A stretch of DNA of 64,000 nt from Schistocephalus solidus (taxonomy: Eukaryota > Platyhelminthes > Cestoda > Diphyllobothriidea > Diphyllobothriidae), in NCBI GenBank assembly GCA_017591395.1, contig WEDG01005424.1:62001-126000 (forward strand). The letters run 5' to 3'. The notes beneath the pieces are model-generated. The model was not told the DNA's origin, ran no database searches, and saw only the letters and a program-made list of their open reading frames with translations. The translations under genes and the position numbers were made by a program. Of this stretch, positions 23,562 to 37,800 are shown in pieces. Position 1 is the first letter of the stretch; every line of letters starts with the position of its first letter.

Positions 23562-23696
23562 CGTTTGGATCACCAATGGTTCCAAGATCCTTTTCGTAAA
23601 AAAGCCCTGTAATTGAGGTGGAGTTTGTAAATTCCACTGCTGCAACATCGTTTCCGCTCATATGTCTGCCATGCAGAAATTCAGAAACTGCAGTAC
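23562..23696 (-). CDS. IgSF receptor gene: extracellular exon of unknown fold
   Basis: Exon of 135 bp, phase 1 to phase 1, with acceptor TTTAGAATTTAG and donor CAAACG then GTGAAT. The frame reads TAVSEFLHGRHMSGNDVAAV, then EFTNSTSITGLFYEKDLGTI and GDPN. It joins in phase to the Ig exon at 22762-22888. It contains a potential N-glycosylation site (N-S-T). It may form the end of a more N-terminal Ig-like domain, but no Y-x-C is present. Donor strength is moderate. Confidence 0.5.
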
Positions 23697-24779
23697 CTAA
23701 ATTCTAAATTTGTAACACGCCAGAATTTACAAGAACGTACCAAGAGGCACGCAATGCTCCACAACATAATAATGAGGAAGTTGAAATCTTCTACGAGTGA
23801 CATGCATTACATCTGCCTCCCCAGGAAACGTGATTGGTGCTTAGCCTTCTAAACCAATGAAAATTCAGTTAATTACATAGCCATTTACAAATTACCTTAT
23901 TGTTATGACGTTAGTAATTAAACCTTCGTTCGGAAAAGTTTTTCTGTTGTATCTCAACATAATCGAGGCCTTTTTATATCGGAAACTTTGGCAAAAGTGA
24001 AACTATATTCTTTAGTAAACTTAATCTTGCAAATTGTAATGTTTTAAGACGGAAAAATTTAACACATAAATTATTGTCTTCTGTGCAAAGAACGAGCACT
24101 CTTTTAGCGTATATTTTTATTTCAATACTTAAAGTTGAGCCAACTAGCTTTCTTTGAACTTTGCAATCGCGTGTTAAAAATTGTTACAAGTAATTTTAGT
24201 GCGGGTAGTGCTTTCCATGGCAAGCTGAATAAAAATGCAACGACTGCAGTTTCTGATGCCCACTGTAAATCTGTAACTAAGAGAGTTTTTATAAAGAAGT
24301 AATTAAACAATAGTTATAGTTGCTGATAGAAGCAAACAGGCGAGTTCCAGGAAGCAGTTTAGAAAAAGACGCGATCGCTGGAACACGTTTATGAGCCTGA
24401 AGTTTCGGATGCTTACTCGAACGGATCATCAAAGGCAGTTGCAAATAAGGGTTTGCGACTTAATGTTAATGACCATCGTTCTGACGCCGCCCGTAAGACG
24501 AGGTTGGCGTGTTGCGGTCATTGGGACTGGGTAGGAGGAAGTAGGATAGGTTGTGAACGATGTTCGTTAGTGGAGTACGGGGGTGAAAAGCACTGTCAAG
24601 TACGCAGAGTGAAAAGTTGTAATCAGGCATGGTGGTGGGATGTGATCAAAACCTTAATTCGGTGTCGGCCACGCAAGAGAAAGCGAGTGTACCAGCGTTT
24701 TCTGACAGCACAGTACTGGATTCATTAGCTCCATAGTATGTAGCTCGGCTTTTGTTAGCAACCGTTGCTGTAAGCCTTA

Positions 24780-24980
24780 ATAAAGTTGGTTGGTGTCCAA
24801 TGGACAACCTAAAAGTCTCCGTTGAGATTGAATCGGGGATTACTGTCGACTATCTGTGTGGGAATATAATTTGAAATCGATCTGAATTTACCTTCATTTA
24901 GTCAGTGAGGTATGTGTTCATGCACCTTCTTTTCCAAGTGCCCCATTGTATAGCCAATGTATAAAGGAGCAACTGAATAA
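24780..24980 (-). mobile_element. Penelope-like element remnant with GIY-YIG motif
   Basis: The minus-strand frame reads LYIGYTMGHLEKKVHEHIPH, a stop, then LNEGKFRSISNYIPTQIVDS and a stretch ending HWTPTNFIKA with one more stop. The Y-I-G core and the E-H pair of GIY-YIG endonucleases in Penelope-like retroelements are visible. The conserved arginine normally found a few residues after YIG (in T-x-R-x-L) is changed to glycine. Two in-frame stops show it is inactive. The upstream reverse transcriptase domain is not recognisable here. Confidence 0.5.
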
Positions 24981-27594
24981 GTAAATGCTCATCGATATGA
25001 CCTTTACCAGGAGTCAGCCTTTATACCCTAAGCGTAGGAAGGGAAAGGTTGTGATGCATACGCGTCGGTTCGCCACAAGGAAAGCGCTAGCGATTGTTTT
25101 CTTACGACGTCGTCTTTTTTATTCTCCTGTTGCGGTGAAATCGAGCGTCATTTGGACTGCCTTTTCCAAAAAATTAAATTCTTCTATACCTGCACAATTT
25201 TGCACGTTTTGCAAGTAGATGACAATAGTGTTGTGTGACAAATTTAATGCACCTGGAATTCGTTAACATTCGCCAAAAATGTATTACCCACAATGCCATC
25301 TAACACGTTCCTCTTAAGTTTCACTACCAGATTCAAAATTTTGCAATAACTCTGACCGACTTAAAACTATTAGGTGCTTATTCTTTAAGAAACTTCACTC
25401 AATAATCAGCATTTCTTCTGAATATTTGTCAAATAGTAAATAGTTCTGGGAGGTCACAGCATATCTTTTAAAAGGCGTTGACTGTTTTACTCATTACATA
25501 GATGTTTTACATAAGCGATCAGTGGAACAGATGTATATTTACTCCAGTGGAATGACAATACTCTTCAATTTACTTAGAAGGTCATTGTTAATAATTGGGA
25601 TCGTATTTTGCCTTGACCAAAATTATGCTTAAATACTCGCCGGTATACGCTTTGCGTAGATGGTTACTTTCTCTACATACTTTTAGCGTGTGTTATAACC
25701 TCAGTATCTGTAGGACATTCATGACTTTCAAAATACCTCACATAATCACCGCTTAATCAGTTATACAGTTCATATAGCACTTCAATTAAAAAGTGATATT
25801 CACGAGCACTTCTTTAATTGACTTAGACTCTTATCAAATTTTACCCTTCTTAACAACTTTATAAAAAAGAAAACTGTAAAATAAAAATATTGCATGCATA
25901 TTTGGAAACGCCTTTTCTTTTTACGATATGAATGCATATTAATGAATTATGGACGATTATTCTTAATCTTACTGATCAAGACTATACCCCATAGCAGTCA
26001 AATATTTGCTTCAAAGAGGAAATTCTGATCAACTGCAGTGGGTTTAGTGTTTATATCTTTTAGTTTTTGTATAAATGTGACCAGAGTTGATTTATGCCAA
26101 TATAATAAAGTTTATTTGGAATAATTCTTATTTACGTGAGCCTATCCAGCATTTCCTGAAATTATATCCCATCCGTAGCGTGTTTATGAAGAAATATGCC
26201 ATGTGTTTTTAAAGAACTGCACGTTCATATGCTATGCAGCCTAAAAAAATAAAGTTGTTATCAAAATTTCGCAACATCGATAACGCGTCTGGTATTCAGT
26301 AAAATGATTCCATTTAATCAAAATCTACGAGAACTCCGCTGTTTTTCAGACTATTCGTGTAACTTATTGGGGTCAGATAAAAATTTATTCACTTGCTTAG
26401 AATGGATTTATTATTAAATGCGTTGCTGATCATTCATTAAATCTAAAAGCTCGTTAAGATAGGATTTGACTTTTCTCTGAGGCCCCTCAACAGTTTAAAC
26501 TTGTGTTAGTCTACCCTTATATTACTGTATTGGACTAATAATGAATAATCTAAAGCGTACGTTCGACATACTTGACTCCTTAAAAGATTTAAAAATGTTT
26601 TCATCATTTACAATATGAAAATGTTAAGGAAAAACGAATTTTAACGTGAACTTCCTAGTTTTTCGTCAATTTCATTTGCATGAATCATTCCAATACCTAA
26701 TTTCATTTAGATTGAACCCCTCATCTGTAAACGCTGACATTACTTCTATGCTATAATCCAACGCTGTTTTGTTTTCCAAGCAAAATGGGAACCAATCTTA
26801 TTGAAGGCCCTTTGCATCCAATAAATTGAACTCAAATGTTTTCCTTAACCTTATCAAGAAGATTGAGCTTATTTCATTTTATTATTTTCTTTTTTCCTAG
26901 AGAAACCGATTCGCAACATCTTCTGTTTACAGCTTGGACCATGCCATTGTTAATTAAGGGGTCACGTGTAATTAAATGAATCAGTGTCCTCACCACACAA
27001 AAGTCTCCATCAAACAGCTGTCAATTTGTCAAAACAAATCTAAAAGGTTTAAAAGAAAACCAGGGTTAATTTTACCTGTCTATGATTTTAGGTCTTGTGC
27101 TTGTGAATATTCATTATTCGTAAATTTATGAGTAAGATTAAGTTACATTTAAGCAGTTATCTTAAATAACTAGGAGGACGTTATAAACCAACGCGAGATA
27201 ATTGAGCATCAACTATTAACCTAAGACATACATGCACTTCAATTTCAAGCACTTCTACAAGGTAAACATTTAAAAGAAATGGCTTGTTTGCGTGTATCTA
27301 CAATAATTAATATTGCTGCCTGGCTTCAAATAGTGCCCACGTTTAGGTCTCCACCTTCACGGGTTTCTCTGACGCTGTATTTGAAATGGTGTCCACTTAT
27401 ATTCTTCTTTTTTGATAGCAAAGTTTAGCCTTTTCAACCCAATTTTCGTTTTCTCGTGCAAAGATCATTTAACTTCGTAGACTGTCATGAACACTGAAAA
27501 TGAACTAGATTCATTATAAGGGGCTTTGATGTTTAGGCATGGAACTGGGTAATCCATCGCAGCACAGCTGAGCCTGAGCACAGTTTCCGAAAGA

Positions 27595-27662
27595 TAAATT
27601 TTTCTTGTATCCTAACGCTAACCCTAACCAAAATGTATGTAGAATTTAGCGCAAGATCACAT
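27595..27662. repeat. second copy of the telomere-like dispersed repeat
   Basis: The units CCTAACGCTAACCCTAACC at 27611-27629 are C-strand telomere-like. They are followed by the core GAATTTAGCGCAAGATCA at 27642-27659, identical to 6895-6912. The core is in the same orientation in both places, while the telomere-like part is G-rich in one copy and C-rich in the other. Confidence 0.55.
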
Positions 27663-30600
27663 GTACGGTTATGAGAGCTTCATATCTCCGTTTATTACCA
27701 CGTCAAGTGTCTTACTGATAAGCAAATAGTAGAAACCTTCCCAATTGCAAAATACATTCCATACATTTTGACATTAGCTTCTACTTATCTGGTGCATCTG
27801 CTTGACAAAGGCAGCAATGAAGTCAATTTTAGAAAACTATTACAACTTACGTTTCCACATTTTGTGAAATCACATCATTTATTTCAACCTATCATTTGCA
27901 AAATATTAAAATGTTTTCGAACCGCACACAAAACGAAATATTCAACTGCGAAGGAACAAGGTATTTTGACTATATTTGATTCAGTCATAACCTTGAACTC
28001 GTCAAATGGCATTGTTGTTCTTCCGATCTAAAGTCTTACCTACTTACAGGGTACTGGATAAAAATCGTTTAACCGAAAAAATGGGCTTCTTTAGGGACCT
28101 TCGATCACAATTTTTACGTTTTTGACTTCTTTCTCTGGTCATTAACTGGAATATCAATCAAACCTACGAAATACCAATTGATTTTTATTTCGCGGCAAAC
28201 GATGTTCAAAAATCTGCAAGAAAAAATAATGGTTACATCCGTGGCGGCTGCACACACAGGTTGCTCCAAGTATTATGTTTTGACGTCATGGTGATCAAAC
28301 ACTGTACACATTCAAGTGAATAGATGAAAACATGTGTTTGGGAAACCACAGAATCTAGTATCCTGGTAACCACCATGGCAGTTTATAGATAATCGAGCAA
28401 AACGTGGATGACAGAAGGTAGTTTGATTTGCCTGCTTTCCTATACGCATCAGATGATTTATTCACTGAAAATGCGTAACAGAAATCGAATATCCTTGATC
28501 TGCTGTGTTAAGTTACAAAAACGTAGATCTTAGTTTTGGCAAAAATACGGGGAATACAGATAAACATTTAGTTAACCCCACGACGGACTTCAGTATTTAT
28601 CCTGTTCTTACATTTGCAATCACAAACTATCTGGATCAATATCCCTGGTTTGGCCCGAATTTCAAATATCCCAATAACCAGGGGAATATTGTCCGGTTTG
28701 TTTCTTTATTGGATTTCTTGCTGTTTGGTTAGCTAATGGTATTATGAGTTCGCGAATACAATAAACATCGGTTCTGCTATAACGAAATGTGACATTTTGA
28801 GACGTAACAGGGCATTCTGACTCGTTCCGATACACAAAAATGTCAAATTATTCGAGACTATTGATTCAACTATTGCCAAAGCTCAGGTACTTCTAAATAT
28901 AAATCCTGTTAACGACTACTTGACATAAAAAGCGAAACAAAATCCAAAACTATAAAGTGTATTTTCGGCTTGCCACTAGCATTCATTATTTAAGATTACT
29001 CTCTTTCTCTGGAAACCTCTCCTTAAGGCATGTTTACTATTTCTGTAGATTTTAATTGGAAATTTCATATTCCTTTACTTTAATACAAGGACATTTATTA
29101 TGATTTTTGCACACAAGCCAAAATAATTATCACATTTTATAGTATGCTTTTCTTAAATACAACAATTGTTTTCTATATACATTCTAATTGAACATATTTC
29201 AAAGTAGCTGCTGCAAACATTATTATTTGTCTGACTGAAAACCACCATAGAAATCAAATATTGTTCGCTGGAAATTGATTCGTTTGCAATTTGGACAGAA
29301 AAACGCTACCCGAAAGATCAATATTAAGAAATTCTGATTTACAGCATAGATTATTTTATTAGAAACACACACTTTGATCTAAACAATTAATATATATATC
29401 TTAATTATTTTTAAAAAATCAACCCAGTTGACACTGTTTGTTTTATAACGTAAGACCATCTCAGCTCTATTGGCAGTGCCCCCGGCAAATAATATTTAGG
29501 TGAAAATGAATGACATTCAGGAAGAAAGTTTTTGCAATATTATTGAAACAACTGGTATTCCAGTGCATTTCTTTTCTTATCAAATTTTCAATATTGTCCA
29601 AGAAATGAGTCGTTGTACCCAATAAATGCATTCATGCATCCATTAAAAAGAATGCTACATCAGTAAAATGCGCACTTAGTTGGAACATTCCAATTCAAAG
29701 GTGCAAAACATGGGACTGTAATCCAAAATTTTGGGACTTTTAAATGGAAGACATCCATTCTATAAGATAGAACGACACTTTTTCCACCATACTGATGGTC
29801 CTTACTTTTAGAAAACACAATATTATAAAGAGAAATATATAGAAGAACGAACAACATGTGTCATAATACCATATGCGTTTTATACAAACGCAGAATTCTC
29901 TTGAGGTTTTTAAATTTTTGTATCTATTTAAGACACAAATCCTTTCTTATAAGATTAATAATGGTCTTCGCACAGAAATGCTTTTTCCAAAAGTTAAAGA
30001 GCACTTTTGATGGTTATTCAACCTAATAATATTGCCTTTACTTCCTAACCACTTTGGACGACGATCACCGGGAGGATAGTTTTTTCTGCTAAATACCAAA
30101 AAGCATGTATTATAACCGTTTTTCTAGCCGACCTAAACTTAAGAAAACATACTAGTAAATGAAATAAGTCTGTTTTTCATGATATATTTTTCGATAAAAA
30201 TAAATTAATTATGCTTTCCAGTCTTAAAATGAATGTCAATATTGTCTTTTTAAAAAGCTGTACCAGAATCAGTATTGTTGGTCTAGCATCTCAACATTTA
30301 GGTTAATCTAATGTGACTGACAACAATATTTTAAAATAAATTGATTTTTGTGCTTGAAATAATCATTTATTTTGACCATGCTTTACCAGTGTGTGGTAGC
30401 CTCTAGTGACACATTTGAGTTCTTTTATTTGCTTTTACTGGCCTACTGATGTTTGGATGCTTCCTTGCCCTCTTGTTATGTCAGCGTTAGCACATTGAAA
30501 ATATCATTACTACGTGCAGTGTTGTCATGACGCTGAATGGAAGCTGCTCTGACGTTTTGAATATAAAAATGTCCCATAATGCTGTGGAGTATGACTTATA

Positions 30601-31682
30601 TTATGTGCCAACTTCTTAAGACCTATAAAACACTTAAATGTAATTCTTTGGACAAAATGTTACTGAAGACCATGACAAAGAGCATCCAGACTTTTTCGTC
30701 AAATTTTTCTCACGGTTTTTCATTGTTATGGTAAGCTATTTAGTTGGCACATAACATTAAAAACTACAGCATCTTAAATTTAAGAATGCAAGTTTAAATA
30801 TGAATTGCATCTGCTATTGAAGTTAATATTCATAAATTACGGTTTCACCAACATTTATATCCATGGTCCCTAGTAATTACGCCCTTTTTAGTTAAAAGGT
30901 ATATTTATAGCTCCAATTAATTAGTTTAACTAAGTAAACCTTCTCAAAGTATTCCGAAGCCTCGTTCCGTTTTTTATTTTATGCGGAAAATTCTATAATA
31001 TAGTTTTATGAATATAACGCGTATGTGACTGTCGTTCAGATACTTTAAGCATAAACCCATTTTTGTGAAACATGCGTACAACTAGTTGAACATTTTCTAA
31101 AAAGTCCTGCCAGGAATTGTATTCGGCTATAGCAACCGTTCAACAGATATTTAGAGCCGAAGATTTTTTAATATGCCTGACCACTCTAAATTAAAAAAGA
31201 TGCAATAAGCTGCTTGGATGTGTCACAAGGATTAAAAATATCTTTGCAATTCTCCGTGTTAATGGAACAAGTATACTTTATAAAAATTTCAATTATTTCT
31301 CTCAGGCACGTAATTTAAAATCATAAAATTGCATAAAATATGGAAAACCAGGGAAACCCGCAATCAAAAACATCAAATCTCTAGCAATTTTCAATATTTT
31401 GTATTTCCATCAAACACAGTAAACAGAAAATTGTTTAAACCTGACCTTAACTTTACACGTATAAATATTTTCCTATATTATCCGGCTGTAAAAAGGTTGG
31501 CAAAATTTTGCCAAGCTGAAGGTTGACAGCAACTATGAAGTTTCATTAATTAGTTCTCGATTTTTTCGTATTCAGCTTGCAAGACGTACACATTTTCTAA
31601 AAATAAATATTTTTTACTAATAAAATAAGTATAAATTTCATATACTTTTGTTGCCAAGTCTACATTTAAACTGATGGCGTAC

Positions 31683-31803
31683 ATAAAATTCGGTTCCTCG
31701 GCCTGAATATTGAGGTCCATTTGAATATGTCGTTTTTAAAAAGTGAAGACTTTGAAATAATCTCAATAGTAAATTTGTTTGATGCAGTAAGGAAAATACA
31801 TAC
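31683..31803 (-). CDS. IgSF receptor gene: candidate extracellular exon
   Basis: Exon of 121 bp, phase 0 to phase 1, with a very strong acceptor (TTGTTTGTGTTTTATTATACACAG) and donor TTTTAT then GTACGC. The frame reads VCIFLTASNKFTIEIISKSS, then LFKNDIFKWTSIFRPRNRIL. It supplies exactly the phase step needed between the exon at 37866-38002 (ends phase 0) and the one at 23562-23696 (starts phase 1). The joined codon TGT encodes cysteine. A K-W-T after a hydrophobic strand hints at an Ig-like B-C region, without proof. Confidence 0.42.
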
Positions 31804-34800
31804 CTGTGTATAATAAAACACAAACAAAGAGATTGCGTAAATATTCTTTACACAACCAATCAAAGCTTAAGTACGTAGTTAAATAAAACATTTCAACATA
31901 CAGTTAATTTTCTTCGAAATATCTTTGCTTGCAGCAAAAATACCCCTAAAATTTAGTTATATAGCAGGACTGATTATTTTAATCTTATGCAGGATTTAAG
32001 CTAACAAGTATGGATAGTTTCACTTTTTTTGGGATTTTGAACTCTTATGTACGTTATTTTTATTATCAAAGTGTCTTGTTTTCCCCAAAAATACCGTTGC
32101 ATTTTTTTAATTTTCTAAAAGGAAAATCATACTGTTCCAATTATATCAAATATTTCAGCTTAACTGCTTTCCGTTCCACTTTACAGGTTATAAAGTCAAG
32201 GTTGGATATCAAACTTTTTCCTACAGAAAACTCGAGATGCCGCCGTCCTTATTTTCGGCTTCAGTAATTCTTTGTCTTCTCGCAACTCACTTGTTTGCTT
32301 TTGGGACAAGTGGCTTAAGCATCCAACGTGATGTGTGTGGCTGCAATCTCTGCAATACGGTTTTGGTTTTAATCGCTATCATAAACATATGCTGGACTAT
32401 TTCAAGTTTTTCAGTTGTTTAGTCACTACTAGTAGTGTTATCGTTTTTTTTAAAATCTACTAATAAAAGACAGAATCTACTATTGAATGTTAACTTCTGA
32501 CGATGAAACCATAGTCCACGCAATTCATTGTCTCCTCTCTACGCATTTATCTAAAGCCTACACGCAGAGGATAATCATGTTTTATTCCGGCTTTGTACTA
32601 AAATTTCTCGCACGACTAGCCTTGTTTGTATTGCGTCGGGTACAATGCCTGGAACACATAGCAATTTAAAAACGGCTAGTGTCGGTGGAAAGAAACACAG
32701 TTTTCATTTGTTTCATAAATGTGTTGTTGAACGATGAGAATATTTAAAGAATACAGTGAAGAACTTAAATTGAATACTGTAGTTTGCCCTTAATACCTTG
32801 TACATTAGGAGATCCTATTCATCAGATCTCTATGTGCGACGTCCATAATAAGCTCAAAGCACGTACAAAAACTTCAATCAGCTATTCTTATACTTTCTGG
32901 GATTTACATTTATCAAATCGCTATCAATTCGACTGATTATTATAAAAAGCAAGCTTAGCAAGCCAAACTGAAAAGGGATGGTCTGATTGGAGATACTATC
33001 GAAAGTATTGACATTTTAGGCTTTGAGATAGATTCTTATTATTGCAAAATACTGGCATCTAACTCGTTTCGTCTTAATATGAACCAGCTTCTCCGGTTCA
33101 AAACTGGTGGTGCCAGCAGGATTCTTTAAATGTGGTATATTACTAAAGCGCTTAATCACCAAAGAGTTTTACAATTGTTTATCGGCACATGTCTAAACAC
33201 ATCCAATATAGACAGCAAAGACATTTTTTACTAGCACTCAGAAATCGAAAACGTTTACCAAAAAACGCAGACAAGAGGCTGGAATGGGAGCTTCTGGCTG
33301 TGGTCAGCTACTGCAAAACGAAACTTTAAGCCTGAGGTCTGAACGCAAGTTTATTAATCAATGAGTGACCCCTCCCCCTCCTCCACCATAATATGACCGT
33401 ACGGACTCGCTTCATGTTGCTGAGGTCCTACATATGAGATTACTAGGTGCCGATCAACTATAATTAATGGACAGAAATTGTTATTTTGGTCTTACTATAG
33501 TTCTGATAATCCACAGTCTACGTGGGTTATCGCATGGTGATATTAAAAGTGTCTTTTTGTCCTATAGGCCAGTGCAGGCCACTCCCGCACAACGATATGC
33601 TAAATCCAAAGCCAGAGAATCCTAATAATTTGCCAACACCACCATTATTCTTAAATCAGCGTAATTGTAGTGTTTTGACTAATGTTATCCACTTATAAAG
33701 AAGGGCACCAACACCAGCTGATAAGGTTGTGCAATGCTTTATAGTATTAACGCCTGCTGGTTAATCGCTTTCGGCCAAAGAGCATTTTGGGTAAAGCAGA
33801 GTCGTTATATATGTTATTAAGTTCTATTTTCAACAACTACATGATTAATTGCTTGTCTCCCTCGGAAATGACTAAAGTAGTAGCTTAGTTAACATTTATA
33901 TAAACGGTGGGATCACCAACGCTATATCAGATTAAACTAAGGACATCAAGTTAAAAAATGAATATTCGAATCTTTTTATGTTACTAGAATTATTTTCGTG
34001 CATTGTGTTTAATAAGGAAATCAAAATCATGCATTGGTAGCGGGGGTGGATTCATAGGAAAAAGCGACTTTGTTTTCTATACTGACAGAGGGTATTAATT
34101 ATTTATACACAGGCAAACCAAATAACGCATGCATAAATGCGACATTTACGTATTTTGCCAGGTTTGGTTAAATTCACCCTCTGCAAAGGTAAGTATTCTA
34201 ATCTCCTCATGATTAGTTGGGCTACCTCCAAAAATTTTGAATGCTCACCTTTAGAATACCATCCTGGGAATAAAGACATTATTTGCATCAGCACAATATT
34301 TTACTGTGCTGCCATTTACTGTGCTCATATTTTTACACTTGTCTTCGTCAAGTGCTTGAACAAGATTACCGTATCCCCTTTAAAGATGTCAATGTATACA
34401 TCGTTAACGTGTTGTTAAATTTAAACTTCTAATCAGTCAATTTCTGTCAAACTTTAAGTATCCGTTTGATAGCAAAAGATTTTCTGCTATTTTGTGGAAC
34501 TGATTTACTCAAGAAGGAATAAGTATAAATTGACAAGAACGCATTGAAAAATGCACAACATTCGGTGTAAATCGTAAAAGAAACTGTTACTATGGAGCAC
34601 CCGGATAGACAATCCTTTAGGATCCGACTTTTCAATAAAATGTTCGTCAGACGTCCTTGAGGCTACAAGCAATAACAGACACATCGATGAGAATAATAAG
34701 CAGCAAAAAACTTCAATAAGCGTGCATGGAAATAGGAGGAGATAGAAAACTGCATACACATTCACCTGGACACTCTGCTGCCTAAGACACTATCTTAAGC

Positions 34801-37800
34801 CTGTGAGTAATCACTATTTACCAAAGTTAGTTTTACGGTTGTATGTGTCAAACTGATTTTAAGGTACTTCAAAAGAATAGCCCTCGAAGACGTTTGCTGT
34901 AATAACGGCTGGCCTGCATTAATGTCCTTGTGGCCTTAAAAGTTGCATAATTTGCTTTAAATGAGTTGGTATGCAGTGCTAATTTTTGTGCGTTTTATAC
35001 ACGTCTACCAAGAAGTTTTGTCTTGACGTTTATGATGCAACCTCTGGCAATTATCGTCATTCACAGGTTACAACTCTCTGAAAATTTGGAGTGCATAAAC
35101 GCTTCAGAAAACGCTAACCTCTATACTAGGCAGACACTGAGAACACATAAAACCTTTCTTGCATTCGCTCGTTTGCAAGCGTTATCCGTTCGACAAGTAT
35201 GCTCTGAATATCTTAACCCCGCCTTGGAGTTGTATACACTTGATACTCTAACGCGTGCATTACTAATTATAACGTTTACCTCAGTATGTACTACGAAGAC
35301 CTGTGTGAGTGATTTTCCAGTCTCCAACGTACTGGTTCGTGACATTAGTATGCCATATTCTTATTCTGCAGGTCCCATATCCACCTTACCCCACACAGTC
35401 AGTTTTTATTATGTTCATTTCTTCTCTTTTCCGTCACATTTGCAAATAAGAAACATGCACCTTAAGCTCCAGAATCCTCATTTTCAGGCTCTCTTATTTC
35501 ATTACTTGGCGTAAGGGTGTGATCTGCGATAAAACATTTTTGCGACTGGATTTCCTAAATTGCGAGAATTTTATTTATTTTATTTTATTTTCCAAATATC
35601 TTGATGTGGCCTGGAGTTCAGAAGCATCCTAGATATAGGTAACGTTGTCACTTAAAACTAACCTATCGGCACATATTTAATGGAATCACACAAATTAATT
35701 TCTTAAGGTTACTTGCAGGAGGTGTTACGTACCTTATTATTTCACCTGGGATAAGTACTGAGCTGACAGTCAGTTGCAATAGGAAATTCACCCAACTGCA
35801 TTGTTTCTGCTTTATGAAACAATATTTTGCCTATAACTAAGAACACTCCATGTCAACTTCTAAAATGCCGTCTGCTGGATGTATTGTAACACCACCTCCT
35901 ACCGCTGCAGCAAGGGATTCTTCACATAATCTGGAAATCGGGCTTTCATATAACCACATATCTAGCTGAAACAATTTCAAAACACAACGCACGGACTAAT
36001 AAGGTGCGAAAAAATCAGCCGCTATCGGAAAATCAGGGTGCCGTAGGATGCAAGTTGTTACCTTTGATCAATGACAACATCGTAAATGCTTTCAAAGGAA
36101 GACGCCAATGTTTTGCGCAACCTTAGAGGCACCGAGAGAGATTTAGTGACGTCATCGTCCACTGATAGGCTTTTTTTCGATAGTTTGCCGGCATTGGTAC
36201 TGTTTTGGTGCCGATTCTTCTATAACAGTAAGCAAACATGAATAGGGCCAGCAGTTGGTAAGAACCATAGCTTATCCTTGATAAGTATTTCAAGTTACAT
36301 TCTGTAGCTGCAATAAGACAGTGTTACGTGTAAAATTTGGGGATATCGGCGAGCTCTGGTTTTGCGCATCCTTATAAGACACAGACATCTTCGTTAAAAA
36401 ATACTATTGTGAATAAAAACCACAAAAGGTGGTAATCTGGTTTCGAAGATAGGTCGGAGTGCAAACGATTATGCCTTGAAATGAACCGTCTATATTCGGT
36501 CAGAAAAATACAACTCAATTGATGTCTTGTTAGAAGGTACTGGCACCGCAGTACGCTGAACATACCTGCATTCTAGTACGGGGGTCTCCTTATAACTGCT
36601 GAATTATCGCAATGTGATATTTAGAGTGTCGGAAACAGAAGGACAGAAAATCTACTAATGAATTTCAAGGACTTCGAAAACTGCGGATAGGGCTTTACAA
36701 ATAACTTGCGGGTAGCAAAGAATAAATCATTTGAATTAATGGCTAACTAGGGCTAACATTATTGACTGAAGCACGTTCGGTGAACATCGGGCATTAGCCT
36801 GTGCGAAATTCAGTCTAATGGAAAAATGAATTTATTTGCATCTGCAGTTTTAAAAAACTCGCCGAATTCTTCTCTTTACTGTTCAGTTTAATGAAGACCA
36901 TCGTAAAATCTTAGCGCCAATAGTTATTTACATCAAGAGGCATAGTTAAATGATTATTAAACGGATGTTTGAAATTTGTTTTCGTTTTAGTCATGACATG
37001 TCGCCAGCTCTGACTGCGATTTTATATTCAGCAAATTGCAAACATCACGCCCCTTGTGACATATTAATTTTAGGACGAAATTTTGGTTATTTTGATGCCC
37101 TTCTGAATAAATTCATTTTCTAGGAAACGTGCAGAAGATATACTTTCTTCTACCCCTTGCTTTATGTGGCTTTTTCCTAGAAACCTGCTCAAAATAAATT
37201 TTGTGGTTTTTTACTAATGTGGAATTAATAGTTTTTGGGACAGACATTAGTTTACTAATTTAGCCTGAAATCTATCCATTTACAAAGTTTCCTATACTTT
37301 GCCCAAATTTGTGAGGCTTCCGTAGGATACTCATAAGAGCATTGAGGAATTCGTGATTTCATGAGGGGAAAATGTAGGGCTTTTAGACTGATAAACCCGG
37401 AGCTTAGATTGCGCTAAAACTATTTCAGGTAGTGCAATCTTTCTAAAATGAAAATATTACATTTCGTAAGCAAAAAACTAGTACAGGCGTAATTTACTAA
37501 AAATATGTGCACCAAAATTATTTTGTCATGTTTTTTGCAAAATGTGTTTTGATTTATAATGGCATCGGAAATAGGTGGAAAAATGCCTAGTACTTCAGTA
37601 GCCATTTGCTACCTCACGTGATTTTTTGTAGGCGGCTAAAAAGACGCGCGTTCATGAATTGATACCCGGGTCTAAATGAAATATTGCGTGATTATGCTAC
37701 AAAACACTCAACCTTAACAACTTATCTTCACAAATATTTTTAACCAAAATAAACTTTTTTGATTTGAGTACGCATTAAATTATTTACGCAAAATACTGAA

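Larger units (their letters stand above)
23697..31682. other. 8-kb intron with dispersed repeat remnants
   Basis: The longest gap in the receptor gene. It holds the Penelope-like remnant near 24.8 kb, a GC-richer patch at 24.44-24.73 kb of unknown nature, and a telomere-like scrap at 27.6 kb. Otherwise it is AT-rich. ORFs at 27768-28031 and 28505-28732 (plus) are unrecognised and are not called as genes. Confidence 0.4.

Noticed and set aside
32237..32422. Plus-strand 61-codon ORF with signal-peptide-like start and C-G-C-N-L-C
   Set aside because: Attractive start, but no following exon, no clear donor and no family resemblance. Mentioned only in the region note.
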